Part shown: positions 23,586-32,480 of the stretch, one piece after another
Layout: each line of letters begins with the position of its first letter
How positions within the stretch are numbered: the first letter of the stretch is position 1
Assembly: GCA_031555615.1 (NCBI GenBank)
Contig: JAVBUF010000005.1
Coordinates: 124,001-188,000, forward strand
DNA: 64,000 nucleotides
Direction: 5' to 3'
Source of the DNA: UBA935 sp031555615
GTDB lineage: Bacteria; Bacillota; Clostridia; Lachnospirales; Lachnospiraceae
Notes under the pieces: model-generated
The model's input: the letters and a program-made list of their open reading frames with translations, nothing else
Databases searched by the model: none
Told to the model about the DNA's origin: nothing
Translations under genes and position numbers: made by a program

Positions 23586-24992
23586 ATGAAGAAAAAAGTA
23601 TTAGCATTAGTATTAGCTTCTGCAATGGCATTGTCTTTGACAGCATGTGGCGGAAGCAAAGCTGGCAGTGAACAGCCGGCAGAACCCCAAACAGAAACAG
23701 CAGCAGAAGTAAAGGCAGAACCCGAAGCAGCAGAACCGGCAGCAGAAGCAACAGGCGGCCCGGTTGAATTAAATGTAACAACAACATTTGCCGGTGAAGA
23801 TGGCAATGCTCAGAATTTCAAGGCCGCAGTAGCAGCATGGAGTGCAGAGACCGGTAATACAGTATCGGATACATCTGCAACATCTGACGAAACTTTTAAG
23901 ACCAGAGTTGTAACCGACTTTGAAACAGGTTCTGAACCGGATGTATTATTCTTCTTTAACGGTGCAGATGCCAACAGCTTTATCCAGGCTGGTAAGGTAG
24001 TATCCATTGATACTATTCGTGCTGAATATCCTGATTATGCATCCAACATGAATGACGACCTGATCGCAAATTCACTGGTAGACGGTAAGAAATATGCCGT
24101 GCCGGTAAACGGATTCTGGGAAGGATTGTTTGTAAACACTGAAGTTCTTGATGCAGCCGGTGTTGCTATGCCCGGAGCAGATTATACATGGGATCAGTTT
24201 TTAGCAGATTGCCAGAAAATTAAAGATGCCGGCTATTCACCTATTGCCTGTGCACTTGGCAACATTCCTCACTACTGGTGGGAGTTCGCAATCTTTAACC
24301 ATACCGGTCCCGCTAACCACTTGCAGGTACCCGATAGCGTAGATTCCGAAGGCGGAAAAGCATGGGTAGCAGGTATGGAAGATATCAAAGCTTTATATGA
24401 AGCTGGATATTTCCCTGACAATACCTTGTCAGCAACCGATGATGAAACCTTTGCAATGTTTATGGATGGTAAGGCAGCATTCCTGATCGATGGTTCTTGG
24501 AAAGTTGGCGGTATCGTAAATGCATGTCAGTCTGATCGTGAAGATGCGAGCACACTTGACAGTGAAAAACTTGCTAAATTTGATGTAACTTATGTTCCTG
24601 GACAGGATAACAGAAAAGCAAGTGATTTAGTTGGTGGTCTTTCAATGGGTTACTTTATTACCGAAAAAGCTTGGGCAGATCCGGATAAGAGAGCAGCAGC
24701 AGTAAGCTTTGTATCCTACATGACATCTGATGAAATCGTGCCTGTATTCGCTCAGCATACAGCATCTGCACTTAAAAATGCACCTGCAGTTGATGAAGCA
24801 GCATTTAATCCTTTACAGGTTAAAGCAATGAAGATGATGTCCGGTGCTACTTCCATAACCGGCGCAGTACAGGATATTTTCCAGGGTGATTGCCGTCTGT
24901 CCACATTCGATGGTATGCCTGAAATCGTAACCGGTAAGATTTCAGCTGTAGATGCAGTTGAAGAAGGTCTTGAAGCATATAAAGCACAGTAA
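23586..24992 (+). CDS. Sugar ABC transporter substrate-binding lipoprotein
   Basis: The 468-residue protein has a lipoprotein signal (KKVLALVLASAMALSLTACG, Cys near residue 21), an Ala/Glu/Pro linker and a family-1 solute-binding fold typical of CUT1 oligosaccharide importers, with motifs such as FNGADANSF and AAFLIDGSWKVG. ATG at 23586 follows GGGAGGAAG; the longer frame from 23508 is rejected because it would bury the signal peptide. It delivers sugar to the permeases that follow. Confidence 0.93.
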   Translation: MKKKVLALVLASAMALSLTACGGSKAGSEQPAEPQTETAAEVKAEPEAAEPAAEATGGPVELNVTTTFAGEDGNAQNFKAAVAAWSAETGNTVSDTSATSDETFKTRVVTDFETGSEPDVLFFFNGADANSFIQAGKVVSIDTIRAEYPDYASNMNDDLIANSLVDGKKYAVPVNGFWEGLFVNTEVLDAAGVAMPGADYTWDQFLADCQKIKDAGYSPIACALGNIPHYWWEFAIFNHTGPANHLQVPDSVDSEGGKAWVAGMEDIKALYEAGYFPDNTLSATDDETFAMFMDGKAAFLIDGSWKVGGIVNACQSDREDASTLDSEKLAKFDVTYVPGQDNRKASDLVGGLSMGYFITEKAWADPDKRAAAVSFVSYMTSDEIVPVFAQHTASALKNAPAVDEAAFNPLQVKAMKMMSGATSITGAVQDIFQGDCRLSTFDGMPEIVTGKISAVDAVEEGLEAYKAQ

Positions 24993-25058
24993 TAAATAAT
25001 TGTCAATTGGGCCGGAGGCGCAGGTCTCTGGCCCGAATTATAAAGAGAGGTACTGACT

Positions 25059-25946
25059 ATGGGTGCTAATATATATAAGAATAAGAAAGCAGTGTTTTTT
25101 TTCCTGATTCCGGCGATGATTTTTTTGGTAGTTTTTTTGTACTATCCATTCTTTATGAATATTATCAATAGTTTTCGCCACATTAAGGTTTTAGGATCCA
25201 CCGGAGAAACCTGGAATTCTCCATGGTATACAAATTATGTGGAGCTGGTGAAGGATGCCAATGTATGGACGTCCCTGAAGAATACCCTGATAATGACAGT
25301 GGTTACGATCATTGGACAGCTTGGGATTGCTCTTTTATTAGCCCTTTTGGTGGATAATATCAGATTCGGAGCCAAGTTTTTCCGTACCGTATATTTTTTC
25401 CCGATTGTGGTTTCAGCAACCGCTCTGGGTCTTTTGTTTAACCTGATCTTCCTTTATGACAAGGGAATGCTGAATCAGCTTTTAGAATCATTGGGCAAGA
25501 ATAGCCTTACCGACTGGAAAAACGGAGGTCTGGCGCTTGTGACCATGATGCTGCCGGTAATGTGGCAGTATGTAGGATTCTATTTCGTCATTCTTATTAC
25601 GGGTCTGAATAATATTTCTGAGGAACTTTATGAATCGGCATCAATTGATGGTGCTACCAAGTTTCAGAAAGTCAGATTTATTTCGATTCCATTGCTGCAT
25701 AACGTCATTTGTACCTGTACAGTATTGGCAGTAACCGGTTCACTAAAGGTATTTGACTTGCCCTGGACCATGTTTCCCAAGGGAATGCCGCTGAAGAGTA
25801 CTTTCTTAACCGGTACATACATGTACTATCAGACGATAGAAGCCAAGAATGTAGACTACGGCTCTACTCTGGCACTTATGATTGTTATTTTGGGAATAGC
25901 GGTATCAAAAATAGTAAACTCAATTTTTAAAGAAAAAGATTATTAA
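25059..25946 (+). CDS. Sugar ABC transporter permease (MalF/UgpA type)
   Basis: The 295-residue membrane protein has six predicted helices, starting FFFLIPAMIFLVVFLYYPF, and the EAA loop with coupling helix in ELYESASIDGATKFQKVRFI (about residues 189-208). ATG follows AGAGAGG. It pairs with the next gene to form the channel. No ATPase gene is present here, which is normal for CUT1 systems that share an MsmK-type ATPase. Confidence 0.92.
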   Translation: MGANIYKNKKAVFFFLIPAMIFLVVFLYYPFFMNIINSFRHIKVLGSTGETWNSPWYTNYVELVKDANVWTSLKNTLIMTVVTIIGQLGIALLLALLVDNIRFGAKFFRTVYFFPIVVSATALGLLFNLIFLYDKGMLNQLLESLGKNSLTDWKNGGLALVTMMLPVMWQYVGFYFVILITGLNNISEELYESASIDGATKFQKVRFISIPLLHNVICTCTVLAVTGSLKVFDLPWTMFPKGMPLKSTFLTGTYMYYQTIEAKNVDYGSTLALMIVILGIAVSKIVNSIFKEKDY

Positions 25947-25960
25947 GGGAGGAAACTGAA

Positions 25961-26818
25961 ATGAAAAAAAATAGTATAAGAGTATCCTCCATATTTCTTT
26001 ATCTGGTTTTGGGCGGATGGGCACTTACAACAATTTATCCTATCATATGGGTTTTCCAAAACTCATTTAAGGCCAGAGATAAAATTATTGGAGATTCTTT
26101 TTCCCTGCCGCTGGGTGATTTGTTTACACTGGCAAACTACCGGAGAGCATTTGGAAACCTGAATGTTTTTGGGGCATATAGGAACAGCATCTTTATTTCC
26201 GGTATGGTTGCGGTATTAGTTATTGTTCTTGCGGGTCTGGCATCTTTCGCACTGGTTCGATATACCTTTAAACTGCGGGGGGGCATCCAGACTCTGATTA
26301 TAGCGGCAATGATGTTTCCGGGTTTTGCCACCATTATCCCGGTGTTCACGATGGAAGCCGGTTGGGGCATTGCAAATACTTCAAGCTGGGGACTGAGTAT
26401 GCTATCCGTGATTCTTCCGCAGGTAGCCGGTAATCTGGCATTTGCCATTGTGGTTTTGACAGGATATATCAGGGGACTGCCCATTGAACTGGAGGAAGCA
26501 GCATTTTTGGAAGGGTGCAATTCCTTCCAGATCTTTTACAAGGTTGTGGTGCCGTTGACCAAACCCTCATTTGCTACAGTTGCAATTTTCTCCTTCCTGT
26601 GGAGTTATAATGATTTGTTTACCCAGATGTTCTTCTTAAGAAGACCGGAGACGCGGGCAATTACCAGATTGCTGAATGAATTGTCCAGCCAGGAGGGAAC
26701 GAATTACGGATTGATGGCTGCTGCCGTTACATTAGTAGTAGTACCGGTACTGATTGTTTATATTTTCCTGCAAAAGTATATTATCAAAGGAATGACAGCC
26801 GGAGCTGTAAAAGGTTAA
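25961..26818 (+). CDS. Sugar ABC transporter permease (MalG/UgpE type)
   Basis: The 285-residue protein has six membrane segments and an EAA loop ELEEAAFLEGCNSFQIFYKV (about residues 177-196). The last residues, FLQKYIIKGMTAGAVKG, are the standard C-terminal tail of the MalG group. It starts 15 bases after its partner. The transported sugar is unknown; the neighbouring chitinase suggests an amino-sugar oligomer. Confidence 0.92.
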   Translation: MKKNSIRVSSIFLYLVLGGWALTTIYPIIWVFQNSFKARDKIIGDSFSLPLGDLFTLANYRRAFGNLNVFGAYRNSIFISGMVAVLVIVLAGLASFALVRYTFKLRGGIQTLIIAAMMFPGFATIIPVFTMEAGWGIANTSSWGLSMLSVILPQVAGNLAFAIVVLTGYIRGLPIELEEAAFLEGCNSFQIFYKVVVPLTKPSFATVAIFSFLWSYNDLFTQMFFLRRPETRAITRLLNELSSQEGTNYGLMAAAVTLVVVPVLIVYIFLQKYIIKGMTAGAVKG

Positions 26819-26833
26819 TATCAGCAATAACTG

Positions 26834-26899
26834 AATCGCAAATTTTCATGCCGCGTGGCCGTGATAAACGGTCCGCGGCATTGACAATTTGCGATTTTT
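26834..26899 (+). terminator. Intrinsic terminator after the permease genes
   Basis: Two nested stems, AATCGCAAATT with AATTTGCGATT and an inner ATGCCGCG with CGCGGCAT, are followed by TTTTT. The response regulator gene beyond it therefore needs readthrough or its own promoter. Confidence 0.78.
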
Positions 26900-26967
26900 G
26901 ATTGAATATAGATTTATGATCAATAAGTATGCTATAATTAGTCAAAAGTCAGATGGGGAGGATGTAT

Positions 26968-27870
26968 ATGTATAAAGTTGTTATTATTGATGATGAGCCG
27001 ATTATTGTAGAAGGCCTATGCAGGAGTATCAACTGGGAAGCGGCAGGATGTGAGGTTGTGGGGACTGCTTTCAGCGGCGAAGAAGGAATTACCCTGATCA
27101 GGAATACGGAACCGGATCTGATTTTTTCGGATATCCGCATGCCTAAAATAGATGGACTGACCATGATAGCTGCCATTAAATCCGAATTCCCTAAAACGCA
27201 GATTACCATATTGACCGGCTATCGTGATTTTGAATATGCCCAGCGGGCCATTCAGTTGGGGGTGAGCCGCTATCTGCTAAAACCTTCTAAGATGGAGGAG
27301 CTTTCGGAAGCGCTTGCGTTTATGACAGGCAAGCGGGCAGAAGAGCAGTACAATAAAGAGCAGGAAGAGCAGATGCGGATATTTCTGCAGGAACAGCAGG
27401 AAATCGAGGATGACGGAAGTCTGGAGCCGGAGGAATCCTTTAGAGGAAGTGAAAGTGCCCTTAATAGAGTATCAGAAGCAGAGCCAGATACAGAAATATT
27501 GCCGGAAGCAGAAGATTTTTCCCAGTCGGAGAGCATGGCTAACAGTGCAGCAAACAGTTTTATTGTTAAAAATGCTGTGACCTATATAGAAGAACATTAT
27601 CAAGAGAAGCTGAAGCTTTCCGATGTAGCAGATCAGGTGTATGTAAGCCAATGGCACTTAAGCAAGCTGATGAACCGGTATCTTGGCCAGAATTTTTCGG
27701 AAATATTAAATGGTGTCAGGATTAATAAGGCCAAGGAGCTGCTAAAGGATCCGGCACTTAGGATCGGTGATATTGCCGATGAAGTGGGATTCCTGGATAT
27801 AGCACATTTCTCCCGGGTATTTAAGAAGACGGTGGGCATTTCCGCAAATGAGTACCGGAATCAGATATAG
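26968..27870 (+). CDS. YesN-type response regulator (receiver plus AraC)
   Basis: The 300-residue protein has a receiver domain (phosphoacceptor Asp in IFSDIRMPKIDG near residue 54), a long acidic Glu/Ser-rich linker (about 120-195) and a C-terminal AraC-type double helix-turn-helix (KLSDVADQVYVSQWHLSKLM; RIGDIADEVGFLDIAHFSRV). ATG at 26968 is six bases after GGGGAGG. It probably receives phosphate from the kinase at 21731 and activates the transporter genes between them. Confidence 0.9.
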   Translation: MYKVVIIDDEPIIVEGLCRSINWEAAGCEVVGTAFSGEEGITLIRNTEPDLIFSDIRMPKIDGLTMIAAIKSEFPKTQITILTGYRDFEYAQRAIQLGVSRYLLKPSKMEELSEALAFMTGKRAEEQYNKEQEEQMRIFLQEQQEIEDDGSLEPEESFRGSESALNRVSEAEPDTEILPEAEDFSQSESMANSAANSFIVKNAVTYIEEHYQEKLKLSDVADQVYVSQWHLSKLMNRYLGQNFSEILNGVRINKAKELLKDPALRIGDIADEVGFLDIAHFSRVFKKTVGISANEYRNQI

Positions 27871-27887
27871 AGAAGCATCACTTTTAT

Positions 27888-29414
27888 TTATTTTCGACGG
27901 AAGGAAAAACAGCAGAAATCCTTCAAACCAGCGGCGGCATAAGGAATCAACAGTAAAAGGTATTGCAGAGTGTATTGGGCCTTTGCCTCCCAGATAAGCT
28001 GAAAAGCCATTCCGCCTAATATGATCAGGCCAAAGACAAGCTGTTCCATCGGAACAGTTTTTCTATTACGTATAAAAAACCATGCAGACAGGCCCCAGAG
28101 AAGGGATTGAAAGATATCCATTACCCCTACCAAAAGGCGGTTTAGTTTTCCGACATAAATACTTTGGGCGATATTGGATAATTCCATAGTGTGATTATTG
28201 GAACAATTGCTTTCCCAGATAGATTGGAAGGTAGGTTCGCACCACTGGGAAACAGTCTTCGTAAAAAAGAAGTTGACGGCATAGGCCGGATCATGAATAA
28301 AGCGCTGCAGAGATTCCTGAATACTGTTTCGGGCAACTTGTGAAGTTACTGCCTGATTAAAGTCAGACTCGCGGTAAGAATTAATATCAAAGCCGTTATG
28401 CCAGCCCGGGGCTGACCAGTTATCCTGTAGTCCCATTGCGGCACTGCTGATAGCCGGCAATTCTTCGTTTATAGCAATACCGGTTCGATGCTCAAAGTAA
28501 CTTTCCAATCCCCAGACAAAGAGCGGACGAACTGTCAAAACAACCAGCATGATCATAAGGTAGAGCATTTTTTTATGACGGAGGAATTGCAAGATAAGAA
28601 TAATTGCCATTGCTGACAGAAAGAGGAGGTAATTACTTTTTAATATGCAGCTTATGGCAATAAGGATGCCGGAGGCAATGCCGTAAACAGCTTTTTTCTG
28701 TTTAAGGAAAGAAAGGAATGCCCATATGGCGAGGCATCCGAACATCAGACCCATAAGATTTCCATATACATATGTAGTAAAAAACATGGCACAGATGGCC
28801 CCAAAGGAAAGAAGCAATGCCAAATCGGCGGTTTTTTTGTCTTCAAAAAGCAAAAGGGTGCATTTGAACAGACTGTAAAAAGTGATACATACCGCCACTG
28901 CATTCAGCATTTGCGGAAACATAAAGTAACCGGTACCGGCGAAACGGTAGCAAATTTCCAAAAAATAGGTATATCCCAGTTGATAGGGATATATAAAGAG
29001 ATAGTTTCCTTTTTCGAAAGCAGTCCAGTTTCCCAGGATGAATTGAGCAGCGGCAGTAGAGACATGTTCCCGGTCTGCCACCGGAAAGCTGTGGGATATC
29101 ATGATCCAGAAGCTGCTGAACAGATAGGTGAATATAATCAAAAAGAGTAAACACTTTTGTGTGTTGAGACGGTTCAGCAAGTCTTTATGATCAGCCAGCC
29201 GGAATAAGCAAAGGACCAGCAGGACCAGCAACAACACAGGTAAGGCCATGGCGGCCGTATAATAAGGGGTTTCGCTATAGCCATCAACGAAATAGACTGT
29301 GAAGATTGTACACAGGAAAAAGGTAAGCCCCATAAAAATCATGCATAACCATATAATTACATTTTGTGATAGTAAGTAAAAACTTGAAATGAATTGATTT
29401 AATTTATTTTTCAT
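27888..29414 (-). CDS. Polytopic glycosyltransferase-like membrane protein (GT39/ArnT-like)
   Basis: The 508-residue protein has about eleven membrane segments and a large loop near residues 100-140 containing PVADREHVSTAA, where GT-C enzymes place a catalytic Asp. An extracellular Trp-rich stretch around residue 330 (LQDNWSAPGWHNGF) follows. GT-C enzymes move sugars from lipid carriers to proteins or wall polymers outside the membrane. Donor and acceptor are unknown. The start is preceded by GGGGAA. Confidence 0.8.
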   Translation of the reverse strand: MKNKLNQFISSFYLLSQNVIIWLCMIFMGLTFFLCTIFTVYFVDGYSETPYYTAAMALPVLLLVLLVLCLFRLADHKDLLNRLNTQKCLLFLIIFTYLFSSFWIMISHSFPVADREHVSTAAAQFILGNWTAFEKGNYLFIYPYQLGYTYFLEICYRFAGTGYFMFPQMLNAVAVCITFYSLFKCTLLLFEDKKTADLALLLSFGAICAMFFTTYVYGNLMGLMFGCLAIWAFLSFLKQKKAVYGIASGILIAISCILKSNYLLFLSAMAIILILQFLRHKKMLYLMIMLVVLTVRPLFVWGLESYFEHRTGIAINEELPAISSAAMGLQDNWSAPGWHNGFDINSYRESDFNQAVTSQVARNSIQESLQRFIHDPAYAVNFFFTKTVSQWCEPTFQSIWESNCSNNHTMELSNIAQSIYVGKLNRLLVGVMDIFQSLLWGLSAWFFIRNRKTVPMEQLVFGLIILGGMAFQLIWEAKAQYTLQYLLLLIPYAAAGLKDFCCFSFRRK

Positions 29415-29615
29415 AATATTTTCCCCAATTAATAACTGATGAATTTTTTATAAGCTTATCTACTAAGCATATTCTTATAGGCATTATTTGTCAATTTTTA
29501 TATTCGGACAATTAAGACCACGGAATGACAGGATTTTATTTCTGACCAGGTGATAAACTGTATCCAAGAGGCAATAATGTGGAAAATAGACTTTCATGTA
29601 GAAAGGTGTGAGAAG

Positions 29616-30491
29616 ATGGAATGGACAGAAAGCTTAAAAAGAGCAATAAGTTTTATGGAAGCGCATCTGCTGAATGATATCGGCGCCGAAGAAGTGGCGG
29701 ATGCGGTTTATATGTCCCCCTTTTACTTTCAAAAAGGCTTTAAGATCATGACCGGATATTCGGTAGGTGAGTACATTCGCTACCGGCGGCTTTACATGGC
29801 AGCTTTGGAGGTCATTGCGGATAGGGAAAAAGTAATTGACCTGGCGTACAAGTACGGTTATGATACTCCCGAAAGCTTTACCAAAGCCTTTAGCCGTTTC
29901 CATGGAGTATCTCCCATGCAGATGAAGGGAAACTCCCGCAACATAAAAACTTTTTTGCCTCTGACAATCAACGTATCAATTAAAGGAGGAAATGAGATGG
30001 ATTATGTAGTTGAAAAAATGGATGCAATGAAAGTAATCGGATATGAAAGGAGTTTTACCTTTGAAGCATCCTATCAGGATATTCCCAGATTTTGGGATGA
30101 GGTGATGGATGGTGTAAGGAATGGAGGTATCAGTGAGGAAAGCAAAAAGGTGATGAATGAGTGTGGAATCGGTGAATTCGGAATCTGCATGGATGACATC
30201 CCCGATGGAAAAGAGTTTCACTACCTGATTACCGGAAGATATCAGGGAGGTATCGTGCCGGAAGGAATGAAAGTATATGAAATTCCGGCAGCGGAATGGG
30301 CAAAGTTTAAGTGTGTTGGTCCCATGCCGGGTGCCCTGCAGGCAGTAAACAGCAAAATTTTTAAAGAGTGGCTGCCTGGTAATCCCGATTATGAGATTGC
30401 CATGGGCATGAACATTGAGTGGTATTCCTGCGGTGACACAGGGGCAGCTGATTACGACAGTGCAATCTGGATTCCGGTTAAGAAAAAATAA
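29616..30491 (+). CDS. AraC-family regulator with GyrI-like effector domain
   Basis: ATG at 29616 follows AAAGGTGTGAG; the frame extends to a GTG at 29550 without support. The 291-residue protein has an AraC helix-turn-helix pair at the N-terminus (IGAEEVADAVYMSPFYFQKGF; VIDLAYKYGYDTPESFTKAF) and a GyrI-like/BacR-type ligand domain from about residue 125. The family often responds to drugs or metabolites. It is monocistronic, with a terminator at 30521. Confidence 0.87.
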   Translation: MEWTESLKRAISFMEAHLLNDIGAEEVADAVYMSPFYFQKGFKIMTGYSVGEYIRYRRLYMAALEVIADREKVIDLAYKYGYDTPESFTKAFSRFHGVSPMQMKGNSRNIKTFLPLTINVSIKGGNEMDYVVEKMDAMKVIGYERSFTFEASYQDIPRFWDEVMDGVRNGGISEESKKVMNECGIGEFGICMDDIPDGKEFHYLITGRYQGGIVPEGMKVYEIPAAEWAKFKCVGPMPGALQAVNSKIFKEWLPGNPDYEIAMGMNIEWYSCGDTGAADYDSAIWIPVKKK

Positions 30492-30520
30492 TAAATGAGT
30501 AGAAATAAGTGATGTGAATG

Positions 30521-30555
30521 GAGAGTGGCCGAGTAAAGAGAACCACTCTCTTTTT
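30521..30555 (+). terminator. Intrinsic terminator
   Basis: GAGAGTGG (30521-30528) pairs with CCACTCTC (30543-30550), then TTTTT. Confidence 0.85.
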
Positions 30556-30557
30556 GA

Positions 30558-30586
30558 TTGACAACAAATCGAACCCATAGTATGAT
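30558..30586 (+). promoter_or_regulatory. Sigma-A promoter of the TetR/FMN operon
   Basis: TTGACA (30558-30563), 17 bp, TATGAT (30581-30586). It lies directly behind the preceding terminator. Confidence 0.8.
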
Positions 30587-30621
30587 AAAAATAATAAAAG
30601 TACAATTTTAAAGGAAAAAAT

Positions 30622-31254
30622 ATGGGAAGCAAAAAAAAAGAAGCACTGACTCAATTTAACCGAGAACTGATTTTGAAGGCCGCCAGAAAATTATTTGAAG
30701 AAAAAGGAATAGAGGCAGCGCGGGTAGATGACATTGCCCGGGAAGCTGATTGCAGTAAATCTACCATATATGTGTATTTTCAAAGTAAGGAAGATATTTT
30801 GAATTACATCTTATATGAACAGATGGTGATGCTGAAGGAACTGATACAAAGTTGCAGCCAAAAAGAAACAGATATTGAAAAATGCTTTTATAAAATCTGT
30901 GAAGAATTGATTAAATACCGGGAAAAGTATCCGGTATATTTTGAACTTATGCTGGGAGAGATTAAGGTTACACCGCAAGATATGAAAGAAGAAAATGTGC
31001 TTGCCGGTATCTACCGGGTGGGAGAAGAAATAAATGAAGTGATCAGGACAATCCTGGAAAAAGGAATGGAAGCAGGATATATTCGAACAGATATTGCGAT
31101 AATACCCACAGTACTTTTTTTATGGTCGGAAATCAGTCAGACAATCAGTCTGGCCAATAAGAAGCAGGAATATTTGGAAATGCGACTGCAGATGAAGAAA
31201 GAAGACTATATGCAATATGGTTTCGACATGATTCTGCGGTCAATAAGGAGGTAA
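30622..31254 (+). CDS. TetR-family transcriptional regulator
   Basis: The 210-residue protein has an N-terminal TetR helix-turn-helix (ARVDDIAREADCSKSTIYVY, about residues 32-51) followed by the usual YFQSKEDIL. The rest is a helical ligand-binding and dimerisation domain. It ends one base before the FMN-binding protein gene and so probably regulates that operon, including itself. The inducer is unknown. Confidence 0.9.
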   Translation: MGSKKKEALTQFNRELILKAARKLFEEKGIEAARVDDIAREADCSKSTIYVYFQSKEDILNYILYEQMVMLKELIQSCSQKETDIEKCFYKICEELIKYREKYPVYFELMLGEIKVTPQDMKEENVLAGIYRVGEEINEVIRTILEKGMEAGYIRTDIAIIPTVLFLWSEISQTISLANKKQEYLEMRLQMKKEDYMQYGFDMILRSIRR

Positions 31255-31255
31255 A

Positions 31256-31930
31256 ATGATTACAGGAATTATTTGTGTGGTTTGTGCCGCAGTACTGTTG
31301 ATGAAAGCGGTATCAAGAAGATTGCATTGGGAAAAGGCCGATAAAATATTGGGAAAGATTCATTCTCCGGTTGGAATCATTCTTGTCTTCTTAATCGGAA
31401 TCCATATGGCATCAACCTATCGGGTATGGGATACCAGAAGTTTGCTGGTGGTAGTGTCCGGAATAATTGCCGGTATTTTATTCGTAATGATGGCAGTTAC
31501 CCGGCTGCTTCATAAACTGCCAGGCAAATTTACGGCAAAGCTTCACAGGGCCGGCGCGCTGCTGATCATAGTGGTGCTGCTTATCCATATCGGAAGTTAT
31601 TATCAGGACTTCTTAGCCTATCAAAAAGCCATAAAAAATACACATCTTTCAGGAATGGATGCCTCAGAATTACCGGATGGTAATTATATCGGAGAATATG
31701 ATGCAGGCTACATCTCCGCTAAAGTAAATGTGGAAGTCAGGGCCGGAAAGATTGACAATATTACCATACTGGAACATAATAATGAAAGAGGCGGCAGTGC
31801 CGAACAGATTATCCATCAGGTGACGCGCAGTCAGACCACAAAAGTGGACGTGGTCAGTGGAGCCACCAATTCCAGCAAAGTAATCATTAAGGCAGTTGAA
31901 AAGGCTTTGGAAGAGGGACAGAAAAGATAG
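31256..31930 (+). CDS. Membrane cytochrome-like protein with FMN-binding domain
   Basis: The 224-residue protein has about four membrane helices in residues 1-125, then an extracellular FMN-binding domain with the flavin motif VVSGATNSS near residue 205. Two matching segments, KIHSPVGIILVFLIGIH and KLHRAGALLIIVVLLIH, each place two His 14 residues apart, as expected for a two-heme membrane bundle. This suggests a small heme-to-flavin electron relay across the membrane. ATG follows AGGAGG and overlaps the end of the TetR gene region. The partner enzyme is not in the window. Confidence 0.8.
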   Translation: MITGIICVVCAAVLLMKAVSRRLHWEKADKILGKIHSPVGIILVFLIGIHMASTYRVWDTRSLLVVVSGIIAGILFVMMAVTRLLHKLPGKFTAKLHRAGALLIIVVLLIHIGSYYQDFLAYQKAIKNTHLSGMDASELPDGNYIGEYDAGYISAKVNVEVRAGKIDNITILEHNNERGGSAEQIIHQVTRSQTTKVDVVSGATNSSKVIIKAVEKALEEGQKR

Positions 31931-31943
31931 GAGGATTTTTTTT

Positions 31944-32040
31944 ATGCGAAAACGAAACGTTATCTCTGCATAGCACTGGCTATTGCAGATTTATAATATG
32001 AATTTGTTATAGCCATTGCTATTCCTGAAAAAAATTAATT
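31944..32040 (+). promoter_or_regulatory. Leader peptide/hairpin upstream of the CD3324-type gene
   Basis: A nine-codon ORF (ATG 31944, TAG 31971-31973; MRKRNVISA) has a strong AGGAGG at 31929-31934. Its stop lies at the edge of a hairpin formed by TGGCTAT and ATAGCCA. The arrangement, and part of the sequence (TAGCA, GGCTATTGCA), recur upstream of the DUF1062 gene at 33446-33525. This suggests translation-dependent control of the gene that follows. Confidence 0.5.
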
Positions 32041-32053
32041 TTAGGAGGGCAAA

Positions 32054-32329
32054 ATGAGCTATAGGAGAGCGGAAGAAATTCTTCCGATAGAAATAATTGA
32101 AATGATTCAACAATTTGTTGACGGTGAAAGCATCTATATTCCCCGAAAAGAAGGAAATCGTCAGGAATGGGGGAAGACCACCCATACGCGAACCGAACTG
32201 CGGGAGAGGAACCAATCTATTTTTTCGGACTATCGCCAGGGAATGAAAGTTTCCGGACTGGCAGGCAAATACTATCTATCTGAAAAAAGCATCCAGCGGA
32301 TTATCCGCGAAATGAAGCATATTGCTTAA
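32054..32329 (+). CDS. CD3324-family small helix-turn-helix protein
   Basis: The 91-residue protein begins MSYRRAEEILPIEIIEMIQQ, a segment typical of the CD3324 family, has YIPRKEGNRQEWG in the middle and ends with a helix-turn-helix (VSGLAGKYYLSEKSIQRII). It resembles the Mor/phage-activator fold and is probably a DNA-binding protein. ATG follows AGGAGG. It has the leader described at 31944. Confidence 0.78.
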   Translation: MSYRRAEEILPIEIIEMIQQFVDGESIYIPRKEGNRQEWGKTTHTRTELRERNQSIFSDYRQGMKVSGLAGKYYLSEKSIQRIIREMKHIA

Positions 32330-32429
32330 TGTCGGGTGTTTTCAAACGAAAAGCGAAAATGTGTTGATTATCAGATTAAAAAATCTGCTGCATCATATTT
32401 TCGCTTTATTTATATTTTTACAAAAAAGA

Positions 32430-32460
32430 TTGACCCTCTCCCTGCGTAAGGGATTAGGAT
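32430..32460 (+). promoter_or_regulatory. MerR-type promoter with 19-bp spacer
   Basis: TTGACC (32430-32435) and TAGGAT (32455-32460) are 19 bp apart, the overlong spacing that MerR activators need. The spacer holds an inverted repeat, TCCCT with AGGGA. It lies directly upstream of the MerR-family gene, implying autoregulation. Confidence 0.75.
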
Positions 32461-32480
32461 TAACTTGAAAGGAGGTTCCT

